Shown piece by piece: positions 1 through 5,828 of a stretch of DNA of 13,192 bases. Both the position numbers and the translations under genes were made by a program. This DNA comes from Paenibacillus sp. UBA6285. Its GTDB lineage: Bacteria; Bacillota; Bacilli; Paenibacillales; Paenibacillaceae. Under the pieces are notes generated by a model. It worked only from the letters and a program-made list of their open reading frames with translations, had not been told where the DNA came from and searched no databases. The first letter of the stretch is position 1; each line of letters opens with the position of its first letter. The stretch is from NCBI GenBank assembly GCA_002438345.1, contig DJUJ01000224.1, positions 1 through 13,192 of the forward strand, in the 5' to 3' direction.

Positions 1-106
1 CTATACATCAACTCCATTTCGGACTGTTACATTGTAGTCAAAGGGAAATACGCGAAGCCAAAAATCGCAAACCTATTTTCCTTAATAAAAATTGGAGGAA
101 TATAAG

Positions 107-688
107 ATGAAGATGAACAAGAAAATGAAAGTTATGTTAGGAGCAACATTATTGGTAGCCGCAATTGCCCCGGTCAGCGCGTATGCTGCAACGAGCTACT
201 TTGAAGGTAGCCAAGCCTCCCCTAGTTCAACCACTAGTTCAACCGCAAAGGTAAGCCCGGGTACTACAGTCAAAGAAACAAAAAAGGTTGAAGTTTCTGC
301 AAAAGCAACTCCTGCTGGTAAAGAGCTAGGGAATAAGGATGGCAATGAGACGAAAGTAAAAACTACAACTGCAACTGCAAAGGTGAGCCCGGGTACTACA
401 GTCAAAGACTCGGAAAAGGGTGAAGTTTCTGCAAAAGCAAGCCCTGTTACTTCATTGACTCCGGGCTCGACAAGTATCGCAACCAGTTTTGATGAAAGCG
501 ACCTTGCTTCGAATGAGAAGCTCACACAAATGATTGATAAAATCAAGAAAGATCTAGTTCCTATGGGGATTACAAGCCTTAATGTTTTATATCGTGCTGA
601 ATCGGGTCAGCAAGAAAGTATGTCGATTTTGCTGAAGGATTCAACTGCAGACATCGTCGCTCAAATTCAGAAAAAGATTAACAACTAA
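107..688 (+). CDS. Small exported protein with duplicated internal repeat, function unknown
   Basis: About 193 residues from the ATG at 107. That start is chosen over a TTG at 92 because GGAGGA at 94-99 lies 7 bases upstream. Residues 1-28 form a typical Sec signal peptide: a Lys-rich start, a hydrophobic stretch (LGATLLVAAIAPVSA) and an Ala-rich end with a likely cleavage near AYAA. The mature part opens with a Ser/Thr/Pro-rich stretch, then holds two copies of a roughly 23-residue unit (TAKVSPGTTVK...EVSAKA-P) separated by a charged linker. The last 60 residues look like a compact alpha/beta domain (LTQMIDKIKKDL ... ITSLNVLYRAE ... SILLKDSTADIVAQIQKKI). I recognise no family and see no lipobox, sortase motif or enzymatic motif. 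It is probably secreted or loosely wall-associated. Its genomic partner is not visible because the window begins just upstream. Confidence 0.8.
   Translation: MKMNKKMKVMLGATLLVAAIAPVSAYAATSYFEGSQASPSSTTSSTAKVSPGTTVKETKKVEVSAKATPAGKELGNKDGNETKVKTTTATAKVSPGTTVKDSEKGEVSAKASPVTSLTPGSTSIATSFDESDLASNEKLTQMIDKIKKDLVPMGITSLNVLYRAESGQQESMSILLKDSTADIVAQIQKKINN
245..446 (+). repeat. Imperfect direct repeat of about 70 bp inside the exported protein gene
   Basis: The units at 245-314 and 377-446 have the same length, are spaced 132 bases apart, and differ at about 8 of 70 positions by my count. Both are in frame and encode the TAKVSPGTTVK...EVSAKA unit. A second, tiny tandem repeat (CTAGTTCAACC, at 222 and 234) encodes the Ser/Thr-rich linker just before it. 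The pattern suggests recent in-frame duplication in a low-constraint linker. Confidence 0.85.
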
Positions 689-756
689 GCTGGGTAACAC
701 CCTAAATAGAGATCATGGCTTACGTTGACATGAGAGTGAAAAAGGTTCACTATACA

Positions 757-794
757 AGAAAGGGCTGGCCGAGAATTGCGGACCAGCCCTTTCT
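757..794 (+). terminator. Hairpin terminator downstream of the exported protein gene
   Basis: A perfect 12-bp inverted repeat, AGAAAGGGCTGG (757-768) and CCAGCCCTTTCT (783-794), encloses a 14-base loop. The T tract is short (TTTCT and part of the stem), so termination strength is uncertain. It sits 68 bases after the stop codon of the exported protein gene. The group II intron remnant starts 2 bases after the stem, as expected for class C introns, which use terminator hairpins as targets. Confidence 0.7.
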
Positions 795-796
795 CC

Positions 797-1290
797 GTGT
801 ATGCCTAGCATGGGCATCATCTTTAGGGTGAAAGTCCCGAACGGGGCTGGCGAGCGCCTACCGTTAATCAAAGGCAAGGTCTGCCGTGAGGCGAAATTTG
901 CAGGAAGTCGGAGGTAAAGGCACGGGCCAAGTCGCTCGGCGTAAAGCGTTCGCCTTTCGGGAGACGTCTGAGGCCTTGGAGGAAGCCAATAGCTATCTAC
1001 TCGAAGTATGTGAACGACTGAACAGTAAGCCTCAAAACGGCCGAGGTAACCATTGGTTACCTTTCGATTTCGCTCTATAGATGATACGGTGAACCTTATC
1101 ATAAGTAGGGCGAAATTTTGGACTTAATCTCTTGCATGGTGTGATTTTGATGTATCGGTCCAATACGGAGCTAACCAGCCTGAATATGATTTGGTCATTG
1201 TTTAATTCGGACGCGCCCATCGGGCAGGGGAGGTAAATCGGACGGTTTCCATGTACTGCTCCCGAGTTTTGTCTTGCTAGCTCCCTTATA
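797..1290 (+). mobile_element. Group II intron remnant, 5' part only (class C-like, no ORF, no domain V)
   Basis: The 5' end GTGTATGCC..GCATGGGC, then TTTAGGGTGAAAGTCCCGAAC (about 822-842), closely resembles the start of class C introns such as the Oceanobacillus iheyensis intron (GTGTGCCC-GGCATGGG...TAGGGTGAGAGTCCCGAAC), recalled from memory. Further domain I matches follow: GCAAGG..TGCCGTGAGGCGAAAT (873-898), then AATTTGCAGGAAGT and GGAGGTAAA. The motif GGGCAGGGGAGGT at 1222-1234 resembles the CCCGGGGAGGTC that closes the 5' half in that class. Local hairpins (1045-1061 and 1081-1102) support a structured RNA. No reverse transcriptase reading frame and no domain V (GAGCCG...CGGTTC) follow, so it cannot splice or move by itself. 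The 3' limit is approximate. The 64-codon frame at 886-1080 is an accident of this RNA. Confidence 0.75.
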
Positions 1291-1553
1291 ATATACAAAG
1301 AAAAAGATGATCGTCACCAAACCCCTGGAAGAAGCCCGATATGACAGAACTTAGATAGTTAGATAACTGACCTTGTATCTGCGCAGGATCTAGAACAGTA
1401 TCAACCACGAAAAATAATTTTGAACCTATATAATAATACCGCACAAAGGAGTCTATCCGTAAATGAGATAGACCTTTAGTAATAAAGAGTAGTGCTCCCT
1501 GGCACATCATAGTATTCTTACTTTGAAGCAGTGCACAAATAAAGGGGTAAATC
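1291..1553. other. Leader region upstream of the hybrid kinase
   Basis: This AT-rich non-coding stretch lies between the intron remnant and the kinase start. It contains a TATAAT at 1429-1434 with no convincing -35 partner, then the hairpin listed separately at 1445-1477, then the kinase ribosome binding site AAAGGGG at 1541-1547. I see no coding potential with a start and ribosome binding site. Confidence 0.5.
1445..1477 (+). promoter_or_regulatory. Hairpin in the kinase leader
   Basis: AAAGG-a-GTCTATC (1445-1457) pairs with GATAGAC-CTTT (1467-1477) apart from one bulged A, around a 9-base loop. It lies downstream of a TATAAT at 1429-1434 and about 75 bases before the kinase start. It could be a weak attenuator or an mRNA 5' stabiliser, or a leftover terminator; there is no run of T after it. 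Confidence 0.35.
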
Positions 1554-4466
1554 ATGAAAATTTTTGAAGAAAATTATGCGAAAAAGTTGACTTATTTGAT
1601 GTTAATTACGATTGTTATAGCCTTTGTCCTAACGGGAAACATTGTATTGTCACAAACAAACAAGATAATAAAGGATGAAATTGAGAGCAAGCTAACATTA
1701 CAAAGTAAAGCTCTGGCAGATCAGATGAATGCTTTTTTTATGCAAAAAGGAGCTATGGTTCGGCAAATGAGTACGAACCGTACGATCATTAATTATTTGA
1801 AAACGGCACTATCAAGAAGCGACGTACGTACCAACACTAATTATAAAGATGTATCCTCAGAATTGGATGCAATTAAGGCGTTGGATAACAATGTGGAATT
1901 TGTATGGGTTGTGAGCAAAACAGCAAACTCTTTAATTGGAAGTGAAGGTGCAGTAGCAACGTCGGACTGGAACACTCAGGAACGTCCATGGTTTAAAGAT
2001 GATCTTAGTTCAGAAGAGGTCACCTTTACTGAGCCGTACATAGATTATATAACGGGAAGGCTTGTCACTAGTGCTATTCTAAAAATCGTAGAAAACGAAG
2101 TCGTACTTGGCTTTATAGCTGTTGATCTATTGTTGGATGACATTCCAAGCATCATGGAAGCTTACCCAATCGGTCAAACCGAGTATACCATTTTACTTTC
2201 AAAGAATGGCACAATTATGTATCACCCCAGACAAGAGCTGGTTGGTAAGGACAAACTTTCGGAGCAACCAGGTGGTCTGGGCAATATAGGCGGAGAGATG
2301 ATTGCTGGCGAGAAAGGGTTACAAATTGCTACTGTTAACGATCACAAAGAATACATAGGATATGCCCCTGTACCTTACTCTGGTTGGTCGGTTGCAACTG
2401 CACTGCCTACTGGCGAAGCGTTAAAACAATTAAATAATGCTCAAAGACTATCCCTTATCATAAATGTGATTTCTGTATGTATTGTTGTAAGTTTGCTGTA
2501 TTTATTTCTAAATTACATGTTGAATGGGCAAAGACGGATACAGGCGGAGCTGGTACAAGCAAAAGAAGAAGCTGAAGAGGCTAACAAGGCAAAGACACAT
2601 TTTCTTGCCAGGATGAGCCATGAGATTCGGACTCCAATGAATGGGATTATCGGCTTGTCAGAGTTAATGCAAAAAACAAAAATGACGGTTAAGCAACAAG
2701 ACTATCAAGGGAAGATTTATACTTCGTCTCATGTATTATTGCGATTAATTAATGAAGTTCTGGACTTTTCCAAGATAGAAGCAGGGAAGCTGGATATAGA
2801 GAAAGTGGCCTTTTATCCCGAGGAGATTGTACGACGGCTATCTGATATGCTAGGAATTTATTTGGGGACAAAGCAGTTGGAAATCATTATCGAGACTGAG
2901 TCTGAAATACCCATGGAATTAATTGGGGACCCGCATCGTCTTGAGCAAGTATTGCTAAATTTGTGCAGCAACGCGATCAAGTTTACGGAACGTGGATTTG
3001 TTTCTCTAAGCATAACGGTGGAATATCAGCTACAGCATGAGATGTTCCTACGTTTTGTTGTTGAAGATACAGGGGTCGGATTGACGGCAGAACAGATACT
3101 CACTCTATTTGAACCCTTTACACAAGCAGATGATTCAACGAGTAGAAGGTATGGGGGAACAGGGCTTGGGCTGGTGATCTCACAAAATCTGATTAAGATG
3201 ATGGGTGGTAGATTAGATGCTTCTAGTGAATTAGGCAAGGGAAGTGTTTTTTCATTTACTCTACCTTTTGAAATATCATCAAATCAGAGAGGGAATAACC
3301 TTTATCTGAATCAAGGATATGGCGATCTGCCAGTCTTGATCGTAGAGGATCATGAGAGGATGCGGAATAATCTAGCTAATATAGTGAAATCCTTGGACTT
3401 ATCTCCGACATGCTTGACTGGTTGGCAGGAGGCAATCCATCACTTGGAGCAGCAAGCGGGAGAAATTACATATAGCTTTATCTTTCTCGATATGGAAGCG
3501 GAGGATATGTATGGAGTAGAGACCTTAAGTCGTCTGGCAGCACTTATGCGGGGGAGCAATAGTATAACTATTGCAATGACGACAGAATACGGAAGGGATG
3601 AATTAGCGAGGATTGAAAAGGCAGTACAGCCTAATGCGGTCCTGATAAAACCGATCAATCGAATTGATTTATTTAGGTCTCTTCAAGCGGCTTTTGAGCA
3701 AAAAAAAGAGTCATATTTTGTAACTAACCAGCTTGTGCACAAGGATGATTTTCTTATCAGCGGTTATAAAGGAAAGATACTCTTAGCAGAGGATCATGAG
3801 ATTAATCAACAAGTAGCAGTGGAATTGTTACAAGACCATGGATTTTCGGTCACGATTGCTAGAAATGGGCATGAAGTATTGAAAAATCTGGATGGAACAA
3901 GATGGGATCTCATCTTAATGGACGTTCATATGCCAGAGATGGATGGTTGTGAGGCGACTTTGCTTGTTCGCCAGGATAAACGGTATAAAAGCCTACCCAT
4001 CGTGGCGATGACAGCAAGCGTCGTCAAAGAGGAGCACAACAATTGCTATCGCGTAGGGATGAAAGGTGTGCTTACTAAGCCAATTGATCCTAAAGTACTG
4101 AAAGATATGCTAAGCGAATATGTCCCACTACCCTACCTAGATATTCCCAAAGCTATGGAGCGACTCGATGGGAAAATACTAATTTATCACCATATGCTTA
4201 AAACGTTTGCGTGGGAATATGTAAGTTTTGTTGATCAACTTCAGGAAACGATACGAACGGGGGATTACTCTACAGCTAAACGGATGATTCATACACTAAG
4301 CGGAGTTGCGGGGAACCTTTCAGCGGAAAGACTATTTATAGCTTCTAAACAGTTTGAAGAAAAGCTTAACAACTCAATAGATTTGAAAAGGTATCAAGAA
4401 TATATGAAGGAGCTTAGGCAACAATTAAATGATGTGTTAGCTCTAGTACATGAAATTTATGATTAG
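1554..4466 (+). CDS. Membrane hybrid sensor histidine kinase: dCache - HisKA - HATPase - REC - REC - Hpt
   Basis: 970 residues; ATG at 1554 with AAAGGGG 6 bases upstream. TM1 is about 12-33, an extracellular dCache domain about 35-295, TM2 about 300-322, and a short coiled coil about 326-350. HisKA carries the phospho-acceptor H356 in MSHEIRTPMNGIIG. HATPase_c has the N box with N469 and N473 (NLCSNAIKFTE), D505 (EDTGVGL) and GGTGLGL at 534-540. REC1 (about 593-715) has D599, D646, T676 and K699, but DMEAEDMYG replaces the usual D-x-x-MP-x-MDG. REC2 (about 740-857) is canonical with E746/D747, D790 (LILMDVHMPEMDG), T820 and K842. A C-terminal Hpt has H913 (MIHTLSGVAGNL). The dCache carries W139, R144-P-W146-F147, Y162-I-D164 and D191, close to the amino-acid-binding pattern of dCache_1. 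This is the ArcB/TorS/BvgS style of internal phosphorelay. The likely partner is the OmpR-type regulator next door, by position. Confidence 0.95.
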   Translation: MKIFEENYAKKLTYLMLITIVIAFVLTGNIVLSQTNKIIKDEIESKLTLQSKALADQMNAFFMQKGAMVRQMSTNRTIINYLKTALSRSDVRTNTNYKDVSSELDAIKALDNNVEFVWVVSKTANSLIGSEGAVATSDWNTQERPWFKDDLSSEEVTFTEPYIDYITGRLVTSAILKIVENEVVLGFIAVDLLLDDIPSIMEAYPIGQTEYTILLSKNGTIMYHPRQELVGKDKLSEQPGGLGNIGGEMIAGEKGLQIATVNDHKEYIGYAPVPYSGWSVATALPTGEALKQLNNAQRLSLIINVISVCIVVSLLYLFLNYMLNGQRRIQAELVQAKEEAEEANKAKTHFLARMSHEIRTPMNGIIGLSELMQKTKMTVKQQDYQGKIYTSSHVLLRLINEVLDFSKIEAGKLDIEKVAFYPEEIVRRLSDMLGIYLGTKQLEIIIETESEIPMELIGDPHRLEQVLLNLCSNAIKFTERGFVSLSITVEYQLQHEMFLRFVVEDTGVGLTAEQILTLFEPFTQADDSTSRRYGGTGLGLVISQNLIKMMGGRLDASSELGKGSVFSFTLPFEISSNQRGNNLYLNQGYGDLPVLIVEDHERMRNNLANIVKSLDLSPTCLTGWQEAIHHLEQQAGEITYSFIFLDMEAEDMYGVETLSRLAALMRGSNSITIAMTTEYGRDELARIEKAVQPNAVLIKPINRIDLFRSLQAAFEQKKESYFVTNQLVHKDDFLISGYKGKILLAEDHEINQQVAVELLQDHGFSVTIARNGHEVLKNLDGTRWDLILMDVHMPEMDGCEATLLVRQDKRYKSLPIVAMTASVVKEEHNNCYRVGMKGVLTKPIDPKVLKDMLSEYVPLPYLDIPKAMERLDGKILIYHHMLKTFAWEYVSFVDQLQETIRTGDYSTAKRMIHTLSGVAGNLSAERLFIASKQFEEKLNNSIDLKRYQEYMKELRQQLNDVLALVHEIYD

Positions 4467-4539
4467 TAGACAAAATCCCTAACATTTCCCTGAATAAATG
4501 CTTATAATAAAGTATAAATATCTGATTATTCGACAAAAT
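4461..4539 (+). promoter_or_regulatory. Probable promoter and Spo0A-box-like site ahead of the response regulator
   Basis: The 160-base gap before the regulator holds TATAAT at 4503-4508, without a clear -35. It also holds a degenerate direct repeat: GATTAgtaGACAAAAT at 4461-4476 and GATTAttcGACAAAAT at 4524-4539. The second copy contains TTCGACAAAA (4529-4538). On the minus strand this reads TTTTGTCGAA, a perfect match to the Spo0A box core TGTCGAA. If TATAAT is the -10, the box lies just downstream of the start of transcription, a repressing position. Promoter function and Spo0A binding are inferred. Confidence 0.4.
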
Positions 4540-4626
4540 GTGAGGAAAATTGTAGGAGAGTATTAAGAAATATTTTCTAGTAAATCGTTTATTAATATTG
4601 TTTCTCTGGGAAAAGTGAGGGATGTT

Positions 4627-5337
4627 ATGTACAAAATATTAATAATAGAAGACGATCAGATTATGGGTGAAATGTTAGCGATGTATTTGTCTGAAGAGGG
4701 GTTTGATGTACAGACGGCTGACAACGGCCGCAAAGGGATTGATTTGGCTAAAGAGTTCTCACCAGATGTTATCCTCTTGGATATGATGTTACCAGATACA
4801 AGCGGAATTGAATTATGTAATGAATTACGCAGTTTTTCAACCGTACCTATCCTGGTCGATTCAATGAAAACAGACGTATCCGAACGAGTGGATGCTTTAT
4901 TGGCAGGTGCAGATGATTACATTTGCAAACCATTTAGTATGAGAGAATTAACAGCGAAAATCGGTGCGATGATTAGACGAACTCATTTTTATCAGTCTAC
5001 ATCAGAGGTCAAGGATGAGATTGCAACGACGCTAAGTTGTAATGGCGAAGCGATTATGCTTGATGTCGAGAAAAGAGCGATCTACGTGAATAGTTTCTTT
5101 GTTGAAACAACCTTTTCTGAATTTGAGATTATGCGATTGTTTATTACTAATGAAGAAAAGGTCTTTAGTAGAGAAGAGTTACTCAATGAATTACGGGGGT
5201 TTGATTCGTTTGTTACAGAGAGAGCAATGGACGTTCATATTGCTAATTTGCGCAAAAAAGTCGAGATTAATCCTAAAGAACCGAAATATATTAAAACGGT
5301 TTGGGGCATAGGATATAAATTTGTCTCCAAAGGATAG
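4627..5337 (+). CDS. OmpR/PhoB-family response regulator (REC plus winged helix)
   Basis: 236 residues from the ATG at 4627. A GTG at 4615 is in frame, but AGTGAGG (4614-4620) is better read as the ribosome binding site, 6 bases before the ATG. The receiver domain is residues 1-118: E8/D9/D10 acidic pocket, phosphorylatable D52 (VILLDMMLPDTSG), S79 at the Thr/Ser switch position, and K101 (ICKPF). The strand before the switch reads PILVDS instead of the usual PIIxLTA, which puts an acidic residue beside the switch. The DNA-binding winged helix spans about 142-234, with FSEFEIMRLF, VFSREELLNEL, the recognition helix around RAMDVHIANLRKKV, and the closing wing IKTVWGIGYKF. The gene follows the hybrid kinase in the same direction. 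ArcA and TorR, the partners of Hpt-bearing hybrid kinases, belong to the same family, which supports this pairing. DNA targets are unknown. Confidence 0.94.
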   Translation: MYKILIIEDDQIMGEMLAMYLSEEGFDVQTADNGRKGIDLAKEFSPDVILLDMMLPDTSGIELCNELRSFSTVPILVDSMKTDVSERVDALLAGADDYICKPFSMRELTAKIGAMIRRTHFYQSTSEVKDEIATTLSCNGEAIMLDVEKRAIYVNSFFVETTFSEFEIMRLFITNEEKVFSREELLNELRGFDSFVTERAMDVHIANLRKKVEINPKEPKYIKTVWGIGYKFVSKG

Positions 5338-5347
5338 AAGAGTGAGG

Positions 5348-5380
5348 AAAAAGCATCATCCCATGTGATGATGCTTTTTT
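5348..5380 (+). terminator. Rho-independent terminator after the response regulator
   Basis: A perfect 8-bp GC-containing stem GCATCATC (5353-5360) / GATGATGC (5367-5374) has a 6-base loop and is followed by six T (5375-5380). The stem is preceded by five A, which extends the helix. It begins 11 bases after the stop and closes the kinase-regulator unit. Confidence 0.93.
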
Positions 5381-5490
5381 GCGTTTGTTTATGTATAAAT
5401 TCATACTTTTCTGAAAGTTACTCATCAACTCTTTTAATGTCTTCTATCTATAATATATCACATAGGTGTTTAACGCATGAAGGGTGAAAA

Positions 5491-5798
5491 ATGTCATTAA
5501 AGATAGTGAGGTTAAACAGAATTAAGAAAGAATTGAAATATGCACAATCGTTAGAACTAGAACTAACAGAAAGCGCTCAAATATCTTTTATAGAACAAGA
5601 GATGAATACATACTTTACAGCGATTAGCCCACCAGAGGATTAGGATTGCCTTAGACGATTTTGGAATGCAATACCTCGCTTCAATACATAACGATTCTTC
5701 CGCTGCTGTATCATTTGCAGCAATGGGAATGCGACTGTGTTCAGGGATACCTATGAAGTAAGCCGCTTTGTGAACAAGATATACCGTCTTTTTTGGCA
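5491..5798 (+). pseudogene. Decayed EAL-domain (c-di-GMP phosphodiesterase) gene, split over three frames
   Basis: Three adjacent pieces in three plus-strand frames match successive EAL motifs. Piece 1 (5491 to about 5610) has RIKKELKYAQSLELELTES, matching the LELE(I/L)TES strand. Piece 2 (about 5606-5680), shifted by one base, reads HTLQRLAHQRIRIALDDFG, matching the RIALDDFGTGYSS motif. Piece 3 (about 5706-5795) reads LYHLQQWECDCVQGYL, a TGA stop, then [13 protein letters not shown], matching the C-terminal L..L..CD.VQGYLFSKP segment. DDFG to QGY is only about 30 codons here against about 100 in intact domains, so the segment with the catalytic loop 6 and the Asp/Lys/Glu metal and general-base residues is gone. 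No catalytic function is possible. A 50-codon frame at 5491-5643 with AGGGTG before its ATG might still be translated, but it is only the first piece. The bases 5381-5490 hold a lone TATAAT (5449-5454) and nothing else I can name. Confidence 0.82.
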
Positions 5799-5828
5799 AA
5801 TTTAAATGGAGAATGGAGAAGGAAATTT

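Noticed and set aside
196..546. 116-codon minus-strand frame in the exported protein gene
   Set aside because: It is antisense to a gene with a clear signal peptide and ribosome binding site; its sequence merely mirrors the repeats.
725..756. TTGACA with a TATACA downstream as a promoter
   Set aside because: The spacing is 20 bases, and the sequence at the correct 17-base distance (CACTAT) is a poor -10.
886..1080. 64-codon plus-strand frame
   Set aside because: It lies entirely inside the group II intron-like RNA, has no ribosome binding site and no protein-like composition.
713..1298. Overlapping minus-strand frames of 129 and 88 codons
   Set aside because: They cross the terminator hairpin and the intron RNA, and have no recognisable protein features.
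1291..1553. Search for a group II domain V or a second intron end
   Set aside because: No GAGCCG...CGGTTC-type hairpin with a 4-base loop is present, so no 3' intron end can be claimed.
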